NCBI GenBank assembly: GCA_018907035.1
Contig: JACCIC010000002.1
Coordinates: forward strand, 2,625,001-2,689,000
DNA length: 64,000 nt
Source of the DNA: Sycobia sp. Sy_11
Lineage: Eukaryota; Arthropoda; Insecta; Hymenoptera; Epichrysomallidae
Direction of reading: 5' to 3'
Part shown: positions 37,230 through 49,288 of the stretch, one piece after another
Layout of the letters: every line of letters starts with the position of its first letter
Position numbering within the stretch: position 1 is the stretch's first letter
The notes under the pieces: model-generated
The model's input: the letters and a program-made list of their open reading frames with translations, nothing else
Told to the model about the DNA's origin: nothing
Database searches by the model: none
Program-made: the position numbers and the translations under genes

Positions 37230-38660
37230 AGTTTAGTAAATTGGTCTAAACTTTTAAACGTCTATCAGGATGTAAAATAGAATTTTATAAATCCAGCTAA
37301 ATATGATTCATTTGCCCTACATTTAGTTGATATGACTAAAATTTTGTTGAATTAAATAAATGATTAATTAAAACAACAAAATGAAAAAAACTTATTAATT
37401 CCATAAAGTTGTTTAGTCACTAGTTATTTAGTACTAAATTATCCATTGAAATATATTGTTAATATAAGAACAGATTTATGTAAAACACTAAATGGAATTA
37501 TTTATTTAAAACAATAAAATTTTTTTTAATAATGACTAAAGTTTTAGTTAAAAGCCAATAGTTAGTTACCCAATTAAGACCCAAAAAGCTTAGTTCATCA
37601 TAACTAAATATTTTACTGCTTAAATTAAATAATTAGTTGAAATGACAAAATATTCAGTCAAATGCAGATCAATCAATAGCTAATGTCATTTATTCAAAGT
37701 AATGAAATATTTAATTCTAAATGACAAATTCAATTGTTTAACATTGCAAAATGTTTAGTTGACCACCGTGACAGCTAATGCTAACTAATAGTTTCGTTCG
37801 ATCAATAAAATATTTACTTTCTGTCAAGCAGCTGAACTTGCTTAGTTGAATAACAAATAAAGATTTAATTGATTACGCCAATGAATTAGCCGAATGTATC
37901 AAATATTTAATATATAAAAAAGAAGTTGGTAATCTAATTAATGCTCAGCTAATCTAATTAGGACTCAATTAATGCAACTTTGGTTTTTTACCATCTATGT
38001 CGATTTTCTTTTTTCTCCATAATAAACTCGCGCTGGGTAACCGGTACAAAACACGCAGATGTTATGCTTGCGTGTAGTATAGTGGTTATTACGTCTGCTA
38101 TGTAATGCGAAGGTCTAAGGTTCGATCCCAGGGTTGGGACAAAAATATTTCTGTGATAAAATTCATTTGTAAAAAAATTGAAAAATATATATAGATAATT
38201 CATACAGGAAATTATCTAGAAATATCAGTTAACTAAAAATCTCAAAACAGTGTTTTTTAATTAGTTGATTCAAGAACGTATTTAATTGCATCAACAAAAT
38301 ATTATGCTAGGAATTTTTGATTGAACTCATATTTTGTTGATTTAACAAATGTATGAAAAATATTTAAGCGATTCTGCTTAGAGTTTTTTCATTGATCTAA
38401 ATATTCAGTTGAAATAACTAACTAGAAAGCTGATGTAATTAAATAATTTTAGGGATTTGATTAGATATTTCATGAATTTAGCTAAATATTTTTCTAAGTG
38501 AAATAAACATATTTAATTTATTCAACTAAATGGCCACATTTGGACGATTCAGCAGAATATTTTATTGGTTCAACTAATATTTAATTGGTTCTTTAAATTT
38601 TTTTTCCAAATATTGATTTTTAACTATTGATAATGAAATATGATTAGTCAAATTTTTTAC
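37230..38660. repeat. Degenerate TTTAGTTGAAAT-type repeat tract
   Basis: Imperfect words such as ATTTAGTTGA, TTAGTTGAAATGAC, ACTAAATATTT and TCAACTAAAT recur on both strands throughout about 37240-37960 and again from 38225 to 38640. The two halves share the same vocabulary and are separated by a non-repetitive block that contains a tRNA-like sequence. This suggests one repeat tract interrupted by an insertion. The unit is too diverged to define by eye. Confidence 0.5.
38068..38140 (+). ncRNA. tRNA-like sequence (SINE head or tRNA pseudogene)
   Basis: An A-box-like word TAGTATAGTGG (38075-38085) and a B-box-like word GGTTCGATCCC (38119-38129) are 33 bases apart, the normal spacing of an RNA polymerase III internal promoter. 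The D-arm region resembles tRNA-Val. However, the anticodon stem does not pair, the T-arm has two mismatches and no acceptor stem can be formed with the 3' flank. A functional tRNA is therefore unlikely. A tRNA-derived SINE head or a decayed tRNA copy fits better. Confidence 0.5.
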
Positions 38661-38802
38661 GGCCAATATTTACGTTCGTTACGATCTAATTCTTTCATAT
38701 CCATGTTTTAAGTGTAAAAAGAGCTATTTCTCATTAATTTGTCTGATGTCTATATGAAGATATTGGAATTTGTGGATTTGATGGATTTGAGAAAATGAAT
38801 TA

Positions 38803-38806
<4 letters not shown>

Positions 38807-38850
<44 letters not shown>
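38807..38850. repeat. (TA)n microsatellite
   Basis: A pure TA run of about 44 bases; a shorter one lies at 38976-38991. Confidence 0.95.
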
Positions 38851-38855
<5 letters not shown>

Positions 38856-41560
38856 TGCGTAGGTAAATTTTCATACAGGATTTTGTATTTCGTGTATCTA
38901 AAAAAAGGAATATAACAGTTTCGATCGCAACTATCAGTCATTTCAGTGACTTATTTTTGTTGCGCTTCGTAACTAGGTATATATATATATACATATGCCT
39001 GTAACTCGAACGGCCTTTTTTTCTCCCATCGTGAAATGTTTATTTACTTGCACGCGCTGTTCGGTCAACATTGCCTTCATTGTTTCTAAAACCGGACGTT
39101 CGATTCGATTCTAATAAAATTCAGTAAAATTTCGTTCAAAGGAGATTGATTAATAAAATCGAAAAAATTGCAAGTTCGAAGATATAATGGAGATTTTTAT
39201 TGGCTGACCATTTAATACGATATCTGGTGTACTTTATCGAAGAACATTTCGTCGATTGCGGCGCTTATCAAACGAGTCCCGGGCGTTCATTGTCTTTTAT
39301 TGATTTACGGTCGCGTTTAAATTCCGCAGCCAACTTTTCTATTCTGGACAGCGAAGGGAAAAGAATTTTTCAAACTGGAAGTTAACTCTTTTTGTATATC
39401 CGTAGAATTTTAACTCTTTAAGACGGAGCATTTTATAAAGTCTGAAAACTTCAACTTTATCTATTCTTCGAGCAATTTCGAAAACTTGTTTGTCCATTAG
39501 GCGTCTCGGACATTCATAAAAGAACGAGTAATTTGTTTTTTGTTGTTTTGTTTTTTAACAAAATATCGTTTTCCTACATTTTCAAGAGGAATACAATAAT
39601 ATTGATACGGGTGTAGTTTGGAAATATTTTAGTGTTAATGTCTAACAGGATTTTATATGCTAAAAATCTAAATTTCTCATACACTTATCGATCCAGTAAA
39701 ATTTCAAGCCTTGATACTTTGAGAAGGGCGCTAATTTTTGCTTCATTAAATTATTTTGTAATAATTTTTTTGTTTAAAATTGAATAAGTGAGGCAGATGA
39801 GTAAAAATAATTTTGCGATGAATGAGATAAGAAAAAGATTAAAATAATCCTATCAGACCTCAGAGAAAAATGGGAAGTGGGGGGGGGGAGTTAAGAATCA
39901 GATTAAATTTTGAAAGATATTGAAGTCGTAACCTACGTTAGTGTGCTCAAGTTTATAAATAGGAATATCAATAATTTCGGAGAAGTAGATTCGATAATTT
40001 ATGCAGTAACCTATAATTAATTATTCTTATAAATGCATTTAAAAATCTTTCTTTTGGAAATTGAAGAAGAGAATGTAGTCGAGCAGTAGTAAACGTATTG
40101 ATAGATATACGTCAAGTAGATAAAGGCACGTATGGTCGGCCTCGCAATCAAGTTCCTAATGTATATTTATCAAGAGCGAGATTTAACAAATTTTTGGCCT
40201 ATGGGAGTATTTTTGCCCGAGAGCGACGAATTTGATTATTTGCCAAGGATGGATGAGCACGCGTGACGCAAGACGGAGCATCAGCTGTCAGATCCGAAGA
40301 ATTTGAAGATTTTCTTAATTGCACGTTCATCGGGCTGCATGGTAAATTATTTAGGAGCTGTAATAAGGCGTGTGTCACTGTTTAATACCAGTGTCCTTGT
40401 CTTTCGGAGGGAATTTAAGGTTCGATATAATTAATCAATATAAGTGTGATCAGTAAGAATGAGTTTAATAGATTTCTTTCAGAACCTAAAAATATTGCTT
40501 GTTCAGCTCATAATCTCTCATTATCTCTAATAGTTGTAATTATGTATTTTTATGAGCTATTTTTCAAATTCTATATAAACTTGTGAACCGAGATATTACA
40601 TTAACGGAATATTTACTAAACATTTGAACCATACATATAATAATAATTACAATATTACAAGAATTATGTGTCAATCAAAAATCATTTGGACAATGCAAAA
40701 TGGATAGTCAAAAAATTATGCCCCTTACTGTAGTGTTGAATCTGCTAGAAAATCATGAAATTTCATTATTCCCCTTCATTTTTTATGGTATATATAACAT
40801 ATTATATTGTTTAATTGGTACATCATTAAAAATAATAATATGACTGCTGTAGTCCCGTTACAGGGTCCTTTCTATACGCTAGGATGTTCTTTTATGAATT
40901 TGTTAAACTATATAGTTGATTGCTCTTTTAAAAATACAAATAACTTTAATAATTTAACTCTTGTTAAAAATACAAATAACGATGGAGATTAAGCAACAGT
41001 AACTAATATACAGTAACTAATAGCCTTTTCTAATATGGTTAAATAATTCTATTTATCTTATACTCTTTAGACTTGAGAACAGTTTATGAATAATAGAAAG
41101 TCATATATTTCTTCTGTTTATCTTGAAATCAAAGTTTTTTACAGATAGTCTTCTTAGATATCATCCGTAATAGAATCTGAAAGTCGAAATAAAACAAATT
41201 TTCAGGAAATATCAATGTACGTTTTTGTATTTATCAATATTTTTAATGATTATTACATTATACTACAGGTGCATGGTAAATCCTCAATATTACCTCAAAT
41301 TGTGTGATAGATAATCAAATGGAATAAAAAACTGTTTTAGTCCACTGTTAATTGCGTTCTTTGGTCCAATAATCGTGCATTGAAAAGATTTAATGTCAAT
41401 TTCACTGTTAAAAATGATTATTTAAAATTGAAAATGAAGGTAAAATTCAGTTTGTTAATAAAATATTTCAAAATCTAGCGCTGCAAAAAATTTCTACAGT
41501 TGAAAAAAAATTGCTATTAAAAACATTTTTTAATTTATTAAAAAAAAAAAAAAAGAAAAA
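38851..41560. other. AT-rich intergenic DNA
   Basis: No gene is supported. Minor features are a G run at 39880-39889 and a direct repeat of AAAAATACAAATAAC at about 40930 and 40967. Short frames have random AT-rich composition. Confidence 0.5.
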
Positions 41561-41772
41561 AAAAACAATACAAAAAAGAAGTGGTAGCCAGGGTAGACGA
41601 AGAAAGGCGGGAGAAAAGTTTCGTTAGCCGTGGGCACTAGTAGGCCGAGACTGAAGAGCGAACGACCGAGTCGAGGGCAAACTCGGCTGGCGCACCACCG
41701 CCGCCGCCGCGTGCTACTCAATTATGAAAAACCTTGGGCTCTCTTCATTTAATCGGCGCGTCTCCTCCGTTA

Positions 41773-41804
<32 letters not shown>

Positions 41805-42000
41805 TCCTCTCTATTTGCCCTCTTCTCTCTTTCGCCCTTTCCCCCGGTTTTTCGCTGCAGCTTTTCCTTATGGGCAGGGGGTTGGGGGCTGGAGGCAGGG
41901 GACTGCTGAGAAAATTCAAGTGTGTGCAGGTGGACATACGCACGGATTCGTTTCGCATTATTTATATAACCGGGACAATTAAACGGGCCTCGGATCGAGG
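41530..42000. repeat. Poly(A)/A-rich run and (CT)n array in a small GC-rich patch
   Basis: An A-rich run at 41540-41570 is followed by GC-rich DNA with GCC repeats (41696-41711) and a (CT)n array at 41777-41804. Frames on both strands encode Ser/Leu or Arg/Glu repeats and are artefacts. Confidence 0.75.
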
Positions 42001-44080
42001 AAAATTGTAGGCTTTTTCTCTTAGCTATGGATATATTTTTGGAATATAATTGGAAAATAATCCAATGCTGAACGAGTACTTGTTAGTGTGTTGAATTAGT
42101 TAATGGATAATTAATTTCTACGTCAGTGTACAATGATAAGTTATCACCGAATCTTGGAAAGAATTATTTTGTTTTTTCAAAAACTCAAACTTTACGATGA
42201 GGCGCCTTATATATGGAGAAGAACACATTTGATTTTCATAAATTGCAATATTATTTGGAAAGATCTTATACAGAGTTCGTTGGCAATTCACTGCGCGTTT
42301 TCGATACGCGATGTAACAAATATGATGGAATTCCGCTTCAAAGATTCGCCTATTTTTGATCTGGAAATCCAATGTTGACGTTGGCGTTTGCCTCTCTCCC
42401 GAGCTTTAAGGCACGAATTTGTAATTTCAAATAGAAACTGCTAATTTGGGCTTCGCAATCAGAAAGATCCGAAAATGTTAGGTTTAAGTATATTTTTACT
42501 CGATCGTTTAAGATAGACTTTCAGGGTGAAATAGGGATCTAGCTCAAATTCAAAATCGAGCTTTCATTTGACAAAAAATTAGTTACATTGACAATTTAAT
42601 CCAGAAATAAAATCTAAATTCTTAGGGATGTGCCTATTAGATCGATTAGCTTCATTTGTAAACGTGAAATTGCGTGCGCATCCTATTTCTGGACTCAAAA
42701 ATATGGATTTTCATTTGAAATTTCTTTATTTGAAATTTGAAATTATACATGTGAGCGATTGGTTCCAGACTTAGGGAGATAGCTTCGATTTCCTCCAAGT
42801 TAAGCCTTACAAGGCTGTAGAGGCTAACGCTCTCCCATTCTGAAGAAACAGTATTTAATGCCTTCCAAATTAATATATTTTCCCCGTATAAATTAGGCAT
42901 AAAGTATGGTTGGATAAAATTTTTTTTTCTCCAAAAAATCCTACTTTTGACACAGGAGTCTAAAAAAAGGAATAAAATTTCGAGGAAAAACGTACCATGT
43001 CATTATAAATTGAGGCTTGGGAAAAATTTTACTCACATTTTATGCGATAATGAAAGTCACCTTCTCGGTCTGGACGAAAGCTGTCATTCAAAAACCGTGG
43101 CCTCTCCTTGTGAACTGTTTCAGAATATCACGTGAAAGTATAGGTTAGATTTAAAATAACTACTCGGCTTCTCTTATTAATATACACGGGAAGCGTTTTT
43201 TTCCTTTTAAATACTAAGTTCTTTCCCAAGTTCGCTTGAGGACGCATGTATATAAATAGTTTTTTAATCAAAACATTTTAATCGACAAATCTTAAACTTT
43301 GATTCTCTGATTTTTCTAAATTATCTAATAGTTTTTGCTAACATAAGGAGATATTTAACATGGTTATTCATAAAAATTATTATAAGGCATAGTGTGCAAA
43401 ATATCAAATTACAAATTGTCAAAATGTTCTTACTTTAATTAACCAATAATTCAATTAAATTATTTTTTTATTCAGATGATTTCAGGATACGATTTACAGT
43501 TTTCTTTTGCATTTCCAACGGATTTCGTCAAACAGAACGTTGGTTCGATATTAAGAACATTTGTGTTCGCTAACAGCATTTATGTACGATTTTAAAGTAT
43601 TGATCTCCATAATTGAACATTGAACAGTTAATTAAATACTTCAATGTATTCGGCAAATAGTCTTTATTCGTTTATAAAATATACAAACATCTGTTTCATA
43701 TGCTCAGCAACAAGTAAATTATTTTGTATCTAGACTATATTGTTTTTTTTATCTGAAGAGGAAGACTATAACTCTAACAGAGTCATCGATGTAAACATCA
43801 GTGAAGAAGTTGAGCTCTTGAAGATACAAAGGAAAAATGGGAAAGGATATAAAAAGAATCTCGACTCTGTAAAAAATAAAAGAGCGCGGGAAAATGGGAA
43901 AACAAAAGATACTATAGACATAAAATTGCAAGCTGGATAGGGAAAAAAATGAAGGAAAAAATGAACGAGTACGAGCGTTTGAAGATGAAAGGGCTCGGTT
44001 AATGCATTCAAAGTGGGGTTCCATACAAGAATGAATCGGTGATAATTATGATACAAAATGAGATCGAAAGAGAAAGGAAG
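42001..44080. other. AT-rich intergenic DNA
   Basis: No gene is supported. Around 42118-42378 both strands are open for about 80 codons, which is compositional. A Lys-rich frame at 43740-43940 has no family features. Confidence 0.45.
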
Positions 44081-44082
44081 AG

Positions 44083-44085
<3 letters not shown>

Positions 44086-44140
<55 letters not shown>

Positions 44141-44364
44141 GGAGGGAGAACTAGAAATAAATAAGAAAATAATGGAGGTATTCCGTCTCGGTTGTTTTTA
44201 ACCCGACTTTTTAATTTTCCCATTTATGCGGGTACAAAACGTATGCTTGCCTCGACGAGTTCACTCGCGATCGTCCATCAACATAAGTCCACCATTTATA
44301 GAAGATAAACTTATTAAGCGAACGAGAGATACTTTATAAAGACATTATGGGACCGAGTGATGAT

Positions 44365-44403
<39 letters not shown>

Positions 44404-44682
44404 GAAAGCGAGATAGACAGACAGACCGAAAGAGAGAGCGCGCGAAGAGGGAGAATTATGCGTTTTCTCGTTAAGCACTTGTTTCTGGATGGAGGTTCGT
44501 TATAGGGCTTTGAGCGAGCGATTCAAAGGCCCGTGAGCGCCCGCACATACACGCACGTCTTTAACGCGCGCCTGCGTACACGACTAGAGGGGGGGGGGTG
44601 AGAATGGGAAAGAGGTAAAGAGAGCGAGAAAGAGAGAGAGAGAGAGAGGGAAGGAGAAAAAGATTACGTTTTAGTCATTCGG

Positions 44683-44742
<60 letters not shown>
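44086..44742. repeat. Cluster of GA arrays ending in a long (TA)n array
   Basis: (GA)n at 44090-44134, 44368-44399 and about 44632-44648, with other GA-rich pieces and a G run at 44588-44597, precede (TA)n at 44686-44742. The arrangement resembles the polypurine zone at 14.6-15.3 kb. Confidence 0.93.
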
Positions 44743-44744
<2 letters not shown>

Positions 44745-46232
44745 CTTTCTCTCAAACACGTGGTGGAAATTCAAAACTCGGCGACTGCATTTCAGCACTG
44801 AACCGACGTTTACCGAACCACCTCCTGATTATAATCTGTAATACACTTGAGAATATCGCACTGGCCGCTCGTCTTCCTTTGCCCAACGATTATTTCAGAA
44901 TTGTACGTCGGCCGCACTGACTAAAATTGAACGCGCACCGTAGCGAGCAGAGTTTCGCCAAACCAGTATCGATGTCGGCGTTTCCCAATCTGACGATCCA
45001 CGTAAATAGGAACGATGAACGCGGCGCATAGAATTTTCACGTCGTTTGCGCAGTAGTCGGGAAAAATCTCGCCGAGGGTTCGTAATGAGGCACGAGCTGA
45101 ATTTGCGACGGGATGCGATGGATGAGACTTCAACTTCTGAGTCGATTCCGGCCTCGTCATAAACTGAAATTCATTAAAAATATGAGATTAATTAACATTT
45201 AAGCATAAATGTTTCAAGGGCGTTGGTACACATACACAGACGCACACATCTGGCACTTTCAAAAATAAATGGGATTTCTGTTTGCTTCTTTTTGTCAGAA
45301 AGGGTAGGTTTACGATCTACAGACTGTCTTCGAGTCTTGAGACGATAATTAAGCAGCATTAAACAAAATCTGTTTTTCGACAAAATAATATAAGTCCACA
45401 AAAAGGGAAAGTCTGAATACGATAAGGTACACACTTTTTTCTGCATATTTTGAGCTAGAAAATCATAATCTTTCCTAATGATTTGATACCTCAGCGAAGG
45501 ATTGAGTGAAAAGTTAAAATATACAGTTTTAGGCTGTTTAAAATAAAAATCTGTAACATTTCTATAGTTATAAAATGAATAGTAGGGCTTGTAAGGATAA
45601 ATAACATTACAAAATTTATAGCATTCTTCATCAAGTATGCCATGTTTTTCTTGAATTTGAACTGGATGTAAACAAAAAAGTAATTTGAAGAACTAGATTA
45701 TGTTTACTAGAATAATCGCAATTTTCTACAGTGACTTAGCGTAAAATAGAATATCTCAAGACCTTACATGACTTTAAGCCGTTCTCATTACATCACGGTG
45801 GAATTCAAGGTGACACTATGCTAAATAGCTGGTAAAAAGTAGTTAAAAAGTAATTTTAACTTTAAATTTAGATTTGGCGATTGTCAGTACCCCTAGTATT
45901 TTGCATTTCAATTTTCATATGTTTTTACTGATTTCCACTCTACGTGAAAGCCTTGAAATCGGACGGGAGAAGGGAATATCATCAAATTTCACACTGAAAC
46001 ATTTGCCGATATAAAAAAAAGACATTGATGATTATCAAGGGCTTTTCAACTTTAGAAAATTTCATTGAAATGGAAAAGATAGAGTTTCTTAATCGAATCG
46101 ACATTCGTTCTCTTTGTTTATACCTTTCGCTTGATACAAATCATTTGATTTCACGTTTAAGAATTAAAAGAGAGCGACGATAGACACACTGATCTAACTA
46201 TACGAATCGATCACGTTTTACGAGCATCTGAT
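44743..46232. other. Intergenic DNA downstream of the secreted-protein gene
   Basis: A GC-richer patch at about 44760-45165 carries a 79-codon minus frame (44921-45160). It has no recognisable features and I do not call it. The remainder is AT-rich. The 3' untranslated region of the minus-strand gene must lie just left of 46233, but I found no clear AATAAA close by. Confidence 0.4.
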
Positions 46233-47979
46233 TTAACAGGACGGCTTTCGTTTGTACCTTCCAGTTTCTGCGGCAGATAAACAATGGACTCTCGTCGATG
46301 GAACGTATGTTTTATTATGGTAGCAGGTGAAGACGAAGCAGTAAACGCCATTTTTCAGCTCCAGAAAATTATGCAGCGAGTCGCTGGTGAAGCCCACGCA
46401 ATCGTATCTGTACAACGCGGCTGATCCGAGCGAGCCATCGACTCCCAGTCGTCTAATGCTCAACGTCCCATTGGGAGTCGTGACGAAGAGCGAGCCACCG
46501 TCGGCCAAATTGTACAATTGGACGGCTTCCCCAAAGTGCGAATTGCCGAGGCTGGCGTTGATTTTGATATGCAATCGCTTATCCAGCATCAGAAGCTCGT
46601 CCTCGCAGCTGTCGAGCGTCGCGTAACTGCAGACGCCGCGATAGAGGCTGATTTCTCCGCTCAGCACCGAGTGGGCGGGTACGGATTCGTTCATTTTCAG
46701 CTCGCTGATAAGCTTGAGATCGGGCCCGAGCGATTTTATCGACGAGGTTGCACGGGACGATACGAGGATGTAGCCGGGCGCGTCGACGAAACTGCTTACG
46801 GGATGAAGCTTGATCGACTCGTGACTGTCATATGTCGTGTCAAAAAGAAAATTTAAAATCCCCTGATGCTCTCCCTCGTCGGTGTATCTGCGAAAACAAT
46901 AATACGTATTATATAGGATGCTTTCGACGTCGCAATCGTAGTAGATTATATGTTATTATATATCCGTGAGAATTATATTAAATATTGTAACTTAACCAAC
47001 AAAATATCATCTATAGATAAAAATTTTTCATCGTTTTTGTTAATCTTAATAAAATTCAACGCACTGAGATAAAAGAATGATGAAAAAAAAACTCATTTCG
47101 ACCTTCGTATCACTTTGTTTGACAAATTCAAACAGTCAATTACAGAACTCACAAAAACCAACAATTTTGATTCGGGCCATTATTTTCGTAAACAGTTTGC
47201 TGTAAAACTAGGAGACTGCAACATGCTCTCAACAGTATTGAACCGTCGTGACGTATGAAGTGATTTCTCTTGAAAGTCTGAAGTGTAAAGTATGAAGTGA
47301 CACACTTCTTCGTGATCCGCGCCGTTAGATCTCCAAACTTAGCACATACTCCATCGAAATTACGCGTTATTAAGTGAATCTACTTAAATATATACTCTTA
47401 CCTGATCAAACATAAACTGCCCTCGGGCTTGCAGTGCCCATAGCTCCTGCCGACGATATCGAAACTGCTCTCGTACGGGATGATCGAAATCCGATTCCGT
47501 GCCTCAAGGCTCGTGATGTTGTAGTCGACGGAGAAGCTCTGCCCGGCACAATTGTCCCCGTTCAGATCTATCACGTTGAATCTAAGATAATACCTCGGTC
47601 CGATCGCGCCTTGTGCTTTGTCCTGGCCAGTCGGCCGCGGATCAATTGCGAGGGAGGCGACCACGAGCTTTCCATTACCGAGGGACTCGACAGTTGGCGA
47701 ATGCACGAGTCGTTCGCCGGACGCCGATGCGATTTCGATCTGGCAACTGTTCTGGTCGTTGGTGATCAGGCTCGATTCCACCTTGATTTCCACCCTGTCG
47801 TTGACCTTCGGATAGGACACGTAGACTAATTCATCTTGAATTTTTAAGACGCTCGGCCGGTAATAAGTGTCGTTAATGACGCGCGTCAGGCTCGCAGACT
47901 CGATAATGCGCACTTGGTCGGATCTCACAAATGATAGGCATCCAATAATCACGAGCGTTAACTTAAGATCCATGGTCAT
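46233..47979 (-). CDS. Secreted cysteine-rich protein of unknown family, two coding exons
   Basis: Exon 1 (47979-47402) ends at CAG|GTAAGA and exon 2 (46887-46233) begins after TTTTCGCAG. Both sit in phase 2 around a 514-base intron and join without a stop to give 410 residues. Residues 1-20 form a signal peptide (hydrophobic LTLVIIGCLSFV, cleavage probably after VRS). The mature part has 11 cysteines (79, 144, 183, 190, 279, 287, 356, 376, 381, 395, 410) and six N-glycosylation sequons (N36, N154, N259, N303, N332, N384). No transmembrane segment follows, so it should be secreted. The alternation of beta-strand-like stretches with G-x-L and NGTLSIRRL-type turns in residues 230-375 suggests a beta-propeller-like or other all-beta fold; this is inference. 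I do not recognise the family. If the host is a parasitoid wasp, a venom or salivary component is one possibility among others. Codon use is GC-richer than the flanking DNA. The start is the first ATG in frame; a second ATG two codons later is equally possible. Confidence 0.85.
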
Positions 47980-48001
47980 GAAGAAGATCTTATCAGTAGG
48001 C

Positions 48002-49288
48002 TCTGAAAGGGATTAATTGAGTTTTAGGTGATAAAGATCAACGAGCGAACATAGAAATGTCTTATTGCATAAGAAAAAAGTACGTAATATTCGCATATTA
48101 TATGTATATATTGTTGATCATTTTTAATACTGTAAATTTTTCACAATTAAAAGTACCTCGGTTAGTGTATACATACAAGATAATGACGCTGCATTGTATA
48201 TCTAGTTCTTAATACTAACGTTATCATTGTTATTCACGGCTATTTTAATTAAACTTATTTTTAAAATGGTCACTTACACAATTGAAGACTCATAATTTCC
48301 ATTCGCTTCACTTTTTTTTATTTTGCTTCGCTTTGATTTTTTTTTTAATCTGAAATGACGATAACGATTCGTATTATCGCAATACTATGTTTATATGTTA
48401 TTTATTATTTGAAAATTTAAATACAATTTTTCTAATAATCACTTTTTATTTTTCTAATACATTCAAAATGTCTTGTATAATTAAGAGAAATAACGCATTT
48501 CTACTTTTTGAGTTAGTAAAATCTAATGATTTAAAAAAATCATTTTCTATAGCGAATGTCCTTCATGAATGTTATTCGTTCTTTTGAAAACGGAAAACAA
48601 TCTTTCAGATTCACATTTTGCAATTGTAATAATTAAAAACAATCGATAAGACATGCCACAAGACTCGTCAATTCCATTTTAAACTTTTAAAAGTAATAAC
48701 GTAATGCTTTGATCAGTTTCTTTGTATTCATTGCAAAAAAAATCCCACAGGTTAGAATTTTAGAATCGCAATAAATTGTTCTTAATCATCGAGCAATCAA
48801 AACGAATCCAAATTAATCCAGTTAAAAAATTACCTGCCACGTTTTGTTCTCCCAATGGTGTCAAAAATTTATCAATTATTACAGAAAAAAATTTTCGATT
48901 TCTTTTATTTTGTTTTATTGATAAAAGTATTTTTTTGTGCAAGATCCACCAATACGATTAATTAAAAAATTTAGCTATACAATCGACACATTGAAGGTTA
49001 CAATACGAAACATAATACTATTTAATAAGCATGAATTCGGAAGCATCTATTCCACACTTATTAATACCTGCAGTACACAATGATGGTTTAGGTGCAATGA
49101 TGGTTTACCTGCATCTCCGCAAGTACACCTTATATTAATCACCGAGCTTAATAGTTAATTAATATGCAATCAATTAAACACTATTTTACCAAAGCTCTTG
49201 AAACATGATTTAAATTTCACACTTACGAATATTCTTTAGGCTTGATTGTGAAAACTGAAGAGTTGCATTGACCCGATAACACTAAACT
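48002..49288 (-). promoter_or_regulatory. Inferred 5' leader exon, leader intron and Inr for the secreted-protein gene
   Basis: Upstream of the start codon on the minus strand, a pyrimidine-rich stretch ends in CCCTTTCAG at 48003, a good acceptor 23 bases before the ATG. Farther up, ATTC|GTAAGTGT at 49226 is a strong donor. About 60 bases above that donor the word TCAGTT (49290-49285) matches the arthropod initiator. Together these suggest a non-coding exon of about 49288-49227, an intron of 49226-48003 and translation beginning in the next exon. No TATA box is visible. RNA data would be needed to prove it. Confidence 0.4.

Noticed and set aside
38068..38140. Functional tRNA gene
   Set aside because: A and B boxes are present, but acceptor, anticodon and T stems do not pair properly, so I kept it only as tRNA-like.
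44008..44223. Minus-strand Ser-Leu repeat protein
   Set aside because: An artefact of the (GA)n array.
46387..47829. Plus-strand frames of 65-131 codons
   Set aside because: Antisense shadows of the minus-strand secreted-protein gene, which has matching splice phases and a signal peptide.
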